64,000 bases of DNA from Corynespora cassiicola (lineage: Eukaryota > Ascomycota > Dothideomycetes > Pleosporales > Corynesporascaceae), in contig JAEUWY010000023.1 of the NCBI GenBank assembly GCA_022059125.1, positions 62,001 through 126,000 of the forward strand, given 5' to 3'. Shown here piece by piece: positions 1 through 11,655 of this stretch (positions within the stretch are counted from its first letter, which is position 1; each line of letters begins with the position of its first letter). Below the pieces are notes generated by a model. That model was not told the origin of the DNA and made no database searches. It saw only the letters and a list, made by a program, of their open reading frames with translations. Both the position numbers and the translations under genes were made by a program.

Positions 1-123
1 TAGGTGTTGAAGAAAACAATAAAATTTGGATAATTTTACGCTGGCCTGGTCGAGTCCCGGGTCGCGAAAAACAATGAATTCAGCAATTGCCCACGAATTT
101 AATATCAGTTGCCTTTAATCCAC

Positions 124-3100
124 TCAAAGAAACTTGAAATAGCCCCTATTCAATCCAGATGATGTGAATATACCTTCCTTGTCCACCTTCCTCTGTATCT
201 TCCTCAACCTTGACGCATTCTCCTCTCCATAACTAGCGAAAGTATCCTGGTCCTCTTTGCAATAGTTGATGTACAGATACCTGTTCCAAAGACCCATTTC
301 TTTTTCTGCGTTCACGCTACGGGATCTCCAGGCTTCCGCAAAAGAATACATGACTTGATCATCAGTAGCATTTTGCCACCCAAACGTCAATAGTGTTATC
401 ATCAAGGGGCCATCACCCGGAGGCTCTAATCCTAATGCATTGCCTCCACGTTCCTTTGCAGCGCGGAAAACTGCCTTGGGAATGGGCTGGAGCACGACTC
501 CGGGGCTGAAATCAGGGACGTGGCTGAACTCGGCAACGAGGGACTGGAAGATTTCCCATACGCGTTTTTCGAGCGAAGCAGAAGGGGAGTACGTGAACGT
601 CGTGTATAAGCGCCTTTTAGTGATCACTTAGCGAGATTCGTAAAAAGTCGGCGGCAATGAAAAGTTTAGAGAATATAGAGGAGGGCTTACCGTAGACCGA
701 ACGCAGGAGCAGTAGCGATGTGGTTACTGATCCAATCAGTTCTCAATGTATCGGTCTCGTAAGGGATCTTGAAGGCGTCTTTGAAAACCGATGGCGATGG
801 CTCGGGTTTGAGGTAAGAATACCATATTGCTGGTACGAAAGATTCGGTGGTCTGATTATATTGAAGTCTTGTGTAATACACCATGTCGGTGTCGTTTGAA
901 TATAGCGTCGCCAGCTTGTATGTTTCTGCTAATATCTGATTGTGGTAGTTAATTGAGTATGTCCTTTGTCCAAATAACTGTTGTCCTTGAAGAACTGTGC
1001 GATGTCTGAAGCGAGTGATTATGCCGAGCTTGTTTGCACCTCCACGCAAAGCGTAATAGATATCGGGATCTGTCTCGTGGGTGATGTTTGCAATAGTTCC
1101 ATTGGGGAGAATGACCTGAAAGATATCTGTTAGATCCGTATGCCTTGGAGTTATAAAGTAGCTAAAAATTCCACAGAGCTCACTCACCTCATATTCCAAA
1201 ATGTTATCTACTACCAGCCCCATCTTCGCTACCAGGTTTGAGAATCCTCCTCCCATCGAGAAGCCAGCAACACCTACAGGATCTACTCTACCTCTTAGAA
1301 AAGCCAACTGTCTTTTTTCCAGGGCACGATCCGCCTCGACCAATGTTAAACCTGCTCCTAGCCATGCACTCTGTAGGTCATTTGTGGCCTCTGTCTGATT
1401 GAAACGACCCATATCCAATGTCACACCCCCATTAATATTGCTTGCATCAACTCTCCGAGCATGACCCCCTCCTTTTATTGCAAAGGTGCACCAGTTATCC
1501 TTGACGATGCTCAGAACCTCGACTACTTCATCGCTGGTATGGGGCTCTACGCGGCATGCTGGCACGACTGCAGCCTGTTTAGCATCCCATATTCGAAAAC
1601 TGGGATCATTTTCTGGGAAATGAATAGCAGAAGTAGATGAAAATATAGCTGCGAGTTGAGCACACTGGTTGATACGCTGTTAGTACAGAGGGGTGACATT
1701 AAAAAAAAGTGTATAAAAAAATCGTACTTTTTAAACTTGTATAGCTTTTTTTTTAAAACAGCTATTTAAAAAAAAAAAAAATTAAAGTTAGAGGAATTCA
1801 TAAATACAATAAGAAAATACTTTAAAAAAAAAGCTTATACAATTTTTTCAATGTTTTAAAAAGCTCTAAATATAGTGTAAAAAAAAGTTTAAATTTTTAT
1901 ACGCTGTAATTTTTTTTAAAATTTTTTTTTAAAACTTTTTATTTTATACTAACTAAATTTAGCTTAGTTTATATTACGTAAGCAAAAAATTAGAGCTAAA
2001 GTTTTAATTTAGTATAAAAAAAATTAAAATTAAAAAAAAAGTTTTGCTTATATAAGCACTAATTACATAATAATAAACTAGTTAAATTAGTATATAAATA
2101 AATATTTTAGAAATGGAAATCTAAATCTCTATTTCCTCTGAACAAAGATAAGATGAAATCTCAATTCTCAGACTACGAAGAAAAAGTTAATCTTTTATAT
2201 AAAGCTAATACTTCTATTAAAAATATATCTTTTATTTTAAATAAATCTATTACTAGTATTTATAATACTATAAATCGAATTAATAAAAAAAATAAACTTT
2301 TTAATAGTTTAAAAAGAGATAGAAATCAGGATAAAATTAAACTATTAAAAAGAGAAAAAAGAATTATTAATAGAGATTTAATTAAAAGCCCTAAGAAAAC
2401 AAATAAAAGAATTTTATTTGAAAATAATTTAAATATATCTAAAAGAAGTTTACAAAGATTTTTTAAAAAAGAAAAATATAGTATAAATATTGCTAGTAAA
2501 AAACTTTTTTTAAATAAAAAAAAGGCAAAAATAAGACTAGAATATGCAAAAAAAAATTTAAAAAATATAGAAAATATAAATTTAAATAAAATTATATTTT
2601 CTGATGAGTTAGTAATAGAAAGAGGTCTAGGTTCTAGACAGGAATATATTAGAAAAAAGAGAAATAAAGGTGTAGGAGCTGAATTAGCTTCTATAAAATC
2701 TAATTGTAAGTTAAAAAAAAAATTAAAAAAATTAAAATTAATTAAAAATTAATTATAATTTTTTAATTTAATTACTTTTTAAAAATAATTAATACTAATT
2801 AAATTATAGCTCGAGATATTGTTATATTAGTATAGAGAGCTATTTGGATAGAAAGAAGATCAGAATTAGTGTTTATTAAAACACCTAATTCTAAAAATAA
2901 CTTTAATAATACAGATTATATACAAAAAGTATTAAAACTTATTATTAAAAAACAAATAAAACCCGGTTAGTTTATACACCTTTTTTTTACTTTTTAAATT
3001 AAATTTAATATTTAATTAAATATATTTAATTAAATATTAAATTATAAAATGAATAAAAATACTAATTAGTTTATAGACTGGAAATTTCAACAAGATAATT

Positions 3101-3969
3101 CAAAAATTTATACAGCTAAACCAGTTTTAAACTGGTTTAAAAGAAATCGAATTAATCTTTTTGAACATCCTCCTTATAGCCCAGACTTAGCTCCTATTAA
3201 AAACATCTAGGCTATATTAAAAAATGCTTTAAATAAACAAAGAACTAATTTATTAGGAAAAGAAAATAATATTAAAAGTATTAATTTATTTCAAAGCGCT
3301 ATAATTAAAGAGTGGAATTTAATTCCACAGAAAATCATAGATAATTGTATATTATCTTTACCTAGGCGTTATAAAGCAGTTATAGATGCTAAAGGATATT
3401 ATACTAAATATTAATAATTTATTTTCTATAAATTTATTTTAAAAAAACAATTTTTTTAATTTTATTAATTTTTGTTTTTTTTAGATAATAAACTTATATA
3501 AATTTTTTTTATATAATTACATGCTATTAATAGCTTTTTTTAAAAAAAAAAAAAACTAAAGATTACACGCTAGAAAAAAAATTAAAACGCATTAAAATTT
3601 AAATTTTTTTTAACTCTCTATTTAGAGTTTTTTAAAACATTGAAAAGATTATATAAGCTTTTTTTTAAAAATATTTTCTTATTGTATTTATAAATCCCTC
3701 TAACTTTAATTTTTTTTTTTTAAATAGCTATTTTAAACAAAAAGCTATACAAGTTTAAAAAGTACGATTTTTTTATACACTTTTTTTTAATGTCACCCCT
3801 CTGTAGTAATATCAGAAGCAGAAAGGCCGTCATGTTGAAGAAAGATTACCGCTTGACCGCATCCTACAGGGACGGATTTGCCATAATCTGGCCGCGGATA
3901 TAATGCAGTTGTATGAGATATTGCAAGGCAGAGAAGGTAGACGTGAAGTTGACGGAATGATATTGCCAT
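124..3969 (-). CDS. Secreted FAD-linked oxidase (BBE-like), intron 1 carries a transposon
   Basis: Reconstructed exons on the minus strand: 3969..3850, 1664..1188, 1115..691, 613..124, joining without phase error to 503 aa. The first Met of the exon is at 3984, but starting at 3969 gives a cleaner signal peptide (MAISFRQLHVYLLCLAISHT). The FAD-binding PCMH fold is visible: PACRVEP, then FAIKGGGHA with the His (about residue 108) that normally carries FAD, then RGRVDPVGVAGF. Val stands where bicovalent enzymes have Cys, so FAD is probably attached by one bond. The C-terminal NRYLYINY matches the BBE substrate region. Such enzymes oxidise alcohols, sugars or secondary metabolites outside the cell; the substrate is unknown. 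Intron 1 would be 65 nt but now contains a 2118-bp element, so proper splicing is uncertain. The host exons are otherwise intact. Confidence 0.82.
1686..1915 (+). repeat. Left terminal inverted repeat
   Basis: About 225 bp matching the reverse complement of the right end. The first 68 bp or so are almost identical and similarity then declines through A/T-rich sequence. The inner edge is approximate. Confidence 0.85.
2153..3414 (+). pseudogene. Broken Tc1/mariner (DDE_3) transposase
   Basis: The first open stretch (2153..2752) holds the N-terminal helix-turn-helix region and the first catalytic Asp (IIFSDE, codon 2603). After a gap with stops, another frame resumes with FQQDN (Asp codon 3094), then HPPYSPDLAPIKNI. 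The residue 35 codons after the second Asp, where Tc1-type enzymes have the catalytic Glu of PIEN, is Lys (AAA at 3199). Conserved Trp positions are TAG, for example at 3208-3210 in the NIW motif and in ILVxRAIW near 2835. Both Glu-to-Lys and Trp-to-TAG are G-to-A changes, fitting RIP. No functional protein can be made. Confidence 0.9.
3575..3803 (-). repeat. Right terminal inverted repeat
   Basis: Reverse-complement partner of the left repeat, ending ..AATGTCACCCCTCTG followed by the TA duplication. The inner edge is approximate. Confidence 0.85.
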
Positions 3970-3984
3970 CTGTTCGCGAGACAA

Positions 3985-5364
3985 TATCTAGTAGGACGTT
4001 ATGCAAATCAAATGCCAAGGTGATACCAGGGCAAAGATGTTTGAGAAAAATATGAGCGACTAGGGATCTATCTCTGATTTTACCATGGAGACAGCTTAAG
4101 TGGACATAAACCACCATAGACAGACTTGGCACATCAATAACCGCTTTGAGAAAACTTCCATGATACCTGCCTGGATCCTCGTCATGGTAAGCAATACAGA
4201 AAGGACGAAACCGCACGAAGACGTAACCAATAGTTGGTTTCCGGACTGATTCCCGTGGCCAACGCCCTAATAGTCACTTTTACGGATGATGTTGATATTC
4301 GGTCATTTCATTAGGCCCGAAAATAAGGCCATGCATCTCGACGCTCGACAGCGATCTTCCCGCTTCCCTTTTGGCTTCAAGAAACCGCCCAGCAAGCTCG
4401 GAATGCCGCCCCGTTAATCAAGCTCCATAGGGCTTGATCAACGACAGAAGGTGGGAGAAGACTGGGTAATTGTTAGCTAGCGAAATTAATATATGTCTCG
4501 AAAGGCGACGCGTTAGACAGTATGCCTTCCCCTTTGAGGGCGTTTGCTCCGAAGTTCTACTGCAGCCTTTTCTTAAATTTCCAGTACCCGTGTCTTTTGC
4601 AGTCGCTGCTAAATATTGGAAACGGCGTCATCCAATTTTCGTTCATCCAGCCGGACCATCCGGCACTGGGAATGTCGCCGATGAAGCCTTATGACATGGT
4701 GGCGGGGCGATCCCCCAAAGCAATGGCCAGCGGCGCCAAATTTTTGATAGAGATTAGTAACTGTAAGTACGGGTAGGCCCTTTGTGACCCAGCTTTATTT
4801 CGTCAGCTGCATCTCTTATCTGTATAGCCGGCATATTCTTTTTCGTGATGCTCTTTTGGTCATGATCTCCGCTTAAAATCCTGTTCGCTGGAAGCCAACA
4901 AACGCTCAACCTATATTGATGACAATGAACATAAGCGATAAGAGTATATTGTGACTGAGTAAAGATACGAAATCAACAACTTTACATCAACGCTGGTAGC
5001 TTTGTGAGTCTGGGCATTCTCCCTCTCCCTTTCCATTTTCGCACATTTTCTCCGATCACATGTCTACTTGTGAAAGTATGTTGGGGCATGGTATCCAGCA
5101 GTCGCTTTGTTTTGGAGTTTCTGGGGATTCAATTTTGGGATAGCATCGGCCGATACAGAACGATTTTCTTTGAAGAAGGGGTGTGGCTGTGTGCTTAGGT
5201 TCAACTCGGAAGCTGAGTTGAGAGGGTATGTCTTAGACCGAATGGTAGTCTGGCGAAGCTCACCACCCTCTGTTCCATCCGAGCCCCAGGGCCGAGAGAT
5301 TTCACTCAAAGACTGAGTGTGGTCAAAATATTGAAAAGGCCCTGCTTCACCAGAAGTTCGTTAA
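3985..5364. other. Intergenic, no convincing gene
   Basis: About 1.4 kb upstream of the FAD oxidase and beyond the 3' end of the patatin gene. It has only short unrelated open frames. It may include the FAD oxidase promoter and possibly a last short exon of the patatin gene, because a GTAAGT donor lies at 5411. Confidence 0.5.
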
Positions 5365-8300
5365 TTAGGCTCTTGACTTGGGTTTCCCTAGAGAATTCCT
5401 GGGATACTTACCTGATCTCTCTTCTTCGAAAAAGTTGCGAGGAAAGCCACTGATTGGAAAATCTTTGACTTCATTCGAGGCAGAGAAAAAATGAAGGCGA
5501 ATTTCGGTTTGCCTCTTAGTTCCCGAAGCTATTATTCCAATATTTGGAATGCAAAATGCTCCACGATTTGTCATCTTCTCGACAATATCATTGCCGAAGA
5601 TTATCTAGAAAAATTAGTGTGGTGAGGTCAAACTGGTAAAATTGTTTTTCACCTTGCAGCTATTATTCAGCCGAGGGTCATCTGAGATAGTAAAGAAAGG
5701 CTGGAAGTCTGGACGATGCTGCTTTTTGAAAAAATAACCCAACTGCCTGAGTGACTCTGTGCCGTTTTCAAATCTACATTGTATTTGACCTGAAATAGTC
5801 AGTAGACTAGAATAATCAATAGAAGAGAAAAGAAATCTACCATTGAATGTGGCTGTCCAATCTGTTGGGCCCTTGGATCTGTAGCTTCTCTCGAAATAGA
5901 AGGAGCTTGCCACCAGACGGAAGGACACTTCTTCAAGTTTTAGCTGCTCTTCAACAGCTTGCAATGATGATGAAACACTTTTGCGAAGTGCTTCGACTTG
6001 ACTTTTGTCATCCAGTGATGGAGGCGTTCGCTTAATGTCTGGGTTGAGCCTGATATACCGACTTCGCTGCGTTTCATCATGTGGAACTGCCATCTCGAGA
6101 AACTCACACCATTGGACTTCGCAGTTGGTGACGCTATGTAGCAGATTGGCCTATCACTGTTAGAAAGTATTGAAGATAAACAAATATATGATTTACAGCT
6201 GTTTGACTGAAGTAACGTATGCCTCCCAGCTTCTTCCACTTTCTCGACGGTTTTCCGGAGGTCTCGGAGTCCCTACCAGAGCTAGTAAGTTCTCTCTTTT
6301 TTTTAACAGGCTCAGGAGTTACAATCAAAGAAAATCAGCTAACTAAAGGCTTACTTTTTGGCTGACATCTTAGCTAAAAGGTCTTTTTGGGTCTGCTCTG
6401 AATGCTGTGACGTTCCTATCGATAGGAAAATATCGGGCAATTTGTTTTCAACATCTGGCCACAGAATCTGACGCTCTCTGTTTCCGACTTTAACTGGGTT
6501 GTTATTCTGCCATGCACCATCGAGGTAGGCTGTGTTGGTAGGATTGTGGAAAAATGGCTTGAAAAAAGGTGTTGCGGCTGCAGTAGCAGCACCAGCCTCC
6601 CAGGCCTTCATCTCTAAGCGTGGCTCGCTTTGCCTGAGAAACACGTAATTATGGTCCAAGTCTTTACGATAATAATTGGCAATGACGATACCTTTCTTGC
6701 CTGTCTCATCGGTAGATGTAACAGCCACATGTGTTGTGTACGGAGATTTGCAATCTTTTGTACCACCGAAAAGGAGCTCATCCCCAAGGGAACTTTTCAG
6801 TGTCTCATGCAAGGCTGTTGTCTTCCATATACTGCCGTGATGAATGGCAGAAAGGTATATGACCGCGCGTTCTTTGAAGGCTTCGCTGCAAAGACTCTTG
6901 AATTCATTGACACACCTTCCCACAGACCAATTCTTTACCCCTAGGGCAAGAGCTATGATTCCTCCGGTACTGATATTTGAATTAGAGACATTAATTATTG
7001 TGAGAAATGTCGCTTACCTCGTGCCGACAATGAGATCAAAGAAAGCAGTGATGGGTATATCAACTCTAAGGAGCTTTTGGATCTGAGACAGAACTTCCAA
7101 TTCCGCGATGCCTCGAATACCTCCTCTGAGCCGAGTCAATAGTTGCGTGATGATGGAATTCGAAGTACTCACCCATCGAGTGTTAGAATTCGAGTACCAG
7201 CATAGACTGGCTTGACTCTGATCTTCCACCGAGTTTCCCAAATGGTTTCGTGCTGATGGAGTGGACAGAATTTTATCTCGATTGTAGTATTCTTTTGCCT
7301 TCCGTAAGCGTTGACACATTCAGAGCAAAGAATATGTCTATAGGGAAGAGGGTGCTCCGGAGACCCTATAAGACAGCAAAGATAAGTTCCATGACTTTTG
7401 AATAAGGGAGCAGTGCTTCCAGAATTTATGTTTTCTCTTAAGTCGTAGTAGAATCGCGTGATGTTGTCCAAATGATGCTTACGTATTAGAGTCACCTGAT
7501 TTTCTAGATGACTACTCTTTTCCTCTAAGTGCATAAATGATTTCTGAATTTTTTTGAGTCTTTTCTTTAGGTTATTAATCTATCTAGTATGATAGGTGGC
7601 GGCGGTGAAGCTAGCTTGATAGTCTCCGACCGCTAAGACCTTTCTCAGCTTATTTTGATGCCCTTTGCTGCTGTGTCGCTCGCTAACATTCACATAACAG
7701 CCCTTCTTATTGTTGAATTTGTATGGCCAGTAAATGCTACAGAATTCTTTAAGAGCGAACTCGAATTTGGGCATATAGCCGTTGAAATGATCATAGGGCA
7801 AGTCTTTTGCTGCTGTTAATATAGCCAGAACTGATAGCGGACACAAAAAGGCTAACCTTTCTTGAATGAGATGCAGTTGTAGAAGAAACAAGAGATGACA
7901 ACAAAACTGAGCTTCTCAAATATCCATGGTCCAGACTTCCCTGGAAACTGTTTCTGTATGAGAATGGCCATTCGAACGATGTGCTCTCTATGGTCTTGCG
8001 GAATGGGATTGCGCTTTAGTGAATACTCTTTGAAGTCGAAAGGTAAGTCTATTTTCCGAGAGAAGTGACTGAAAGCCTGCTGAATATAAAACCTAAAATC
8101 CCCGCTAGAAAAGAGAAGTTGAGATTTTTTTTTGTTTGCATAGGACTCTTCGCAACGCGCGGAGACAGTGTTGTAGAGCTGTGAGATTTGATTGGAAAGC
8201 AGTAAGAGATCTTTCTCGTCTGGAAGTTGAATAACTGTGAAAGAGGAGTAATAGCAATGGATTAAATCTAGAACAGTACGAATACTCTTCCCTTTACCCT

Positions 8301-9502
8301 TCCACTTTTCTGCGATTTTGTTCAGTTTGCTGGATGAAGATCCCTGAAGAATGTGCCTATTTCCCTCTAGCAGAGCTAAAGTTGCCTTTTTTGAATCCCA
8401 TAGTTGGGGTTCTATCTTAGTTTTGCTGTAATTCAAGGCGATGACTACATGCGGAAGACTTTCTTGATTCGTACTAGCCTCCAGCGAGGCAAAAGCCTAT
8501 TTCAAGAGAGGGGGTACGATAATATTCTCGAAAGTTCTGCTTTGTCAGTACATAATTTTAAGCGAAGATATCGCATATATTTGGGTTCCTTGAGGACAAA
8601 CACCACGACATTAGAAAATGTATATAAGAGCCGTGGATATATCGATGCCACTGCGTATTTGCGAGTTTTTGTTTGATCTGATTTGGCGCACTCCAATGTA
8701 TGTGCACGAATACTGAGCATACTGGAAGGATCTAGTCGTGCACTGCGTTTAATATGAGCCCCCATAGGCACACGTTCTCCCGCGTTCAAGCCTTCGCAGT
8801 CGGCATACAGAAGGGGTCTTTCTCTCGGGTATGTGTTGGGATCGCAGTACAGATGCATATCTGCAGATGTGGGGGTTGAGTTATTGGTTGGAGTTCCGGC
8901 CACTGGCGAAGGAAAAGTTGGATCGCTTTCAGGGTTATTACTCGATTCTGCCTGGTCAATTAACATTTTTATTACAGTACTCTTCCATGCACCTATGAAA
9001 GGTCAACAAATCAGATGAAGTCGAAAGCCTGCTTGAAACTGACCAGTTTGACCCACGAACGAGACAAGACTAGGATATTTGACTTTTTCAGAGTTTGGGA
9101 GGTTTGCTATTATGTTAGTGTAGATCTCGAAGTCCTGGAGGTAAGGGCGTCCATCTTTGTCATTGTCGATACCTGATGTGCTAATTAGTACATAATCAAT
9201 AATAAAACGAAGAATCACTTGCCAAACCATGTGTTACTGCTGTCTTGATCGTGCAGCTCCGCTACCTCCTTTTGGCTATAAGAGGGATTGAGAATACGCT
9301 TGAGTCGAATACTCTGGCAATACTGCCAGTAGCTGAGCTTTTGGTGTCTGGCCTCAGGTGCACTATGAATCAAAGTGTAGTTCCAGCATCTATTGCAGAG
9401 ACAGCTTGCACAGCTGGAGCAATACCAAACTTCCAGAGAAGAGTCTGTCCTATCGCAACGTGGATCTTCGCAAATAGCCTCGTTGGGTTCTGCGTAAGAC
9501 AT
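5365..9502 (-). CDS. B-box / P-loop / patatin-like phospholipase protein, probably decayed
   Basis: Eleven exons join phase-consistently to 1210 codons: 9502..9219, 9180..9044, 8992..8590, 8536..7857, 7812..7173, 7125..7018, 6969..6355, 6272..6197, 6150..5841, 5789..5653, 5604..5365. Order of parts: Cys-rich zinc module (C11, C16, C28, C31, C36, C39); P-loop GQTGAWKST (138-146) and DCEG (205-208); helical region; second Cys/His cluster (HILCSEC..CPLH); patatin domain with DGGGIRG oxyanion loop, GTSTGG nucleophile Ser751 and DGA Asp901; C-terminal beta-rich tail. Patatins cleave acyl esters of phospholipids. The layout recalls fungal NTPase/phospholipase immune-like receptors. Oddities: in-frame TAG at 8499-8497 (codon 288) and 7582-7580 (codon 579), both where Trp is plausible, and a GG instead of GT donor at 8589. 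It is likely a pseudogene or a RIP-hit allele; the catalytic residues survive. The 3' end is uncertain. Confidence 0.75.
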
Positions 9503-11655
9503 TGATTCAAGCTGGGATTATGCAAAAAAGTTGGAATGGAAGAGAAGAACGACTGATTTTGGGCTAGGTTGAAGTAAGAACATACGCCATTGATAACGGA
9601 ATCGAATAGGGTAACCTGGAAGAGAGGCCAGTTATCATTCCCTTGATGCTGAGCTAGACTAAATAGAAACAGCCTATCATGACCCAATAGAAGCGCCTAA
9701 GTACTTAGTGATCAAACATGTACAACCATGCAGTGGCAATGTAACAAAGAAGGAAATGAGGGTACATAGCGTGCTCTAGTCGAGACTTGGAAATATAATC
9801 TTCAAAGATAATAAGGTAGAGTCCTACAGATTGCTGTAACTCGGGATAAAAGGAAGTACTAAATCTTCACAACGTTTCATTGAGCAACGTATCTAGGGAT
9901 TTTGAGGCAATTGTGTTAGTATATAATAGGAAAGCGTGGTGATGTCGTTGAGCCAAAAAAAATTAGCAATAGAATAGGAAGTATTTACCTTGCCTATTGC
10001 GTACTTGACATGATATTGCTCATCATAAATCTAACCAGATGCAAGAAGTAGTAAAGGCCAGTCTACATAGGATATGTATATATAGTTATAGTTGTGTGTT
10101 AAGCTTTAGACTTTATTGTGGAAGGTTTGTCAAGGATGGTGTTGTAAACTAGTTTTTTAGGCCTGCTGATTGATTTGTGTTGCAAATACCCTATATATGT
10201 ATGATGCCGACTTGCATGTTACAACAGTGTGACGAAAGTTATATGTTGAGAACTTATGAATCCAAGTGTCATGTAAAATCCAGCCTTGGACACTAAATCT
10301 AGGGCTTCGTCGCGCAGAGCCAACAACGAAGAGCCGTATGCCTTCAGCTTATCTGTGATTTTTCCTAGGCTTAATTAAATGCGCACACCTACAAAACCCA
10401 CCTCAAGTGAGGCAAAGAGACCATATGTGCATCATGTATTCATAGCTGTCGTACTATTACAGACTAGGCTTGATGTAAGATGAATAAACTGTGGCTCTAC
10501 ATATCAACGGTCCCACATGTGTCCCTTATTATAGTATTAGTTATCCTCAAAATTCTCCCATGGTAGTTTGTAGAACCTCCAATGACACATCCCACGTATT
10601 TCTAGAGTCTCCTCACGCTCAACAGTGCTACTGAGAATGATACATGGTTACGCGAAGGCAGCAATGATTGCAGCCGTTGAATGGCACCAACTGCTGTGCT
10701 TGCCGGTTTGATAGTATACCTGCTTCTTTATTGTACTGCAGATCAGGTGGCAGTCCCGCGAAGCCGCTTCATGAATGATTCACACCGTTGGTCTCCTGTC
10801 AGCAGCATTGGAAAGAAGCAGAGATAATAATTAATTGATTGAATTTTTTATCGAAATGATTCGGTGATGCATTAGGAACCGTCTTTCAATCGAGCACCTC
10901 TATCCCATCTCTTACACAGCCTCTTTTTGCCGACGGGAAGGGCCACAGCCCATCTGCATTTCTCCAATCGGACAGTTCTATATTGGGGAGACCACCAGTG
11001 AAGCTTCATAATATGCTGACGGGGTGACACTGTAGGGTGGGGGCTTGCAAGGCAAAAGCTTAGGCACTCTTTAGGGATGGCTACTGTAGTGATGCGTTAC
11101 TGAGGGAGGGGTCGCGCTTGCTAACTCTACGTCTCACAACATCCAACTGCCACAACGGAAACTAAATGTGTCGAATCAAAGAAAGTATTCTTCGCCCCCA
11201 TTTCCAACATGGTGCAAGTGGCACGGGAATTGCATCACATCACACCGCACAATCAGACCACTCATATAGAATCGATGCATTAAACCCATCAATGTACATT
11301 CCGCCGGGGGCCATACCGTCATGCCCCAAAGAACAATGCACGTGGGGGTATGTCCATTCGCGTCTCACCATAAGGGCAAACGCAGAAAGTCTAGTGGGTG
11401 GGGACAGCACTTCTGATCCAGTCCAAGAGGGAAAAAAAGGAAAGAAAAGTGCCACCCGACATCTAATTGGCCAGCTGGGGGCCCCGTTCGTCTCCTTGAC
11501 AGAATCAGACAGATGAGCTTGACATCTTCATTACTCGTAATCTCTCGTATATGTATGGTATTGTATTGTACCGTGTGACGCAGTAGGCGATGAATACCCT
11601 GATGTTGATGGAAACCCTGTTAACGCCGACGTATGCGCGCTCCAGGCGACGATAT
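9503..11655. other. Long intergenic region
   Basis: 2.15 kb, AT-rich up to about 10.9 kb. It should hold the patatin gene promoter and the 3' UTR of the UBX gene. I see no RNA gene, no repeat with clear ends and no coding similarity. Confidence 0.5.

Larger units (their letters stand above)
1686..3803 (+). mobile_element. Degenerate Tc1/mariner element in a gene intron
   Basis: A 2118-bp insertion bounded by TA target duplications (1684-1685 and 3804-3805). It has long terminal inverted repeats beginning CAGAGGGGTGACATT at both ends. Inside are remains of a DD34E transposase. Base composition is extremely AT-rich compared with the flanks, and differences between the two terminal repeats are mostly C/T or G/A, as expected from RIP. 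Removing the element and one TA restores a 65-nt intron of the surrounding FAD oxidase gene. It is a dead copy: the transposase is frameshifted and has stop codons, although the termini look intact enough to be mobilised in trans by a relative. Confidence 0.93.

Noticed and set aside
41..68. tRNA-like T-arm sequence (GGTCGAGTCCCGGG) at the left edge
   Set aside because: Only the B-box-like part resembles a tRNA; I cannot fold an acceptor stem or anticodon arm with the sequence upstream.
11166..11516. 116-codon open frame on the plus strand
   Set aside because: No recognisable domain, no promoter or intron evidence, and it lies downstream of the UBX gene where a 3' UTR is expected.
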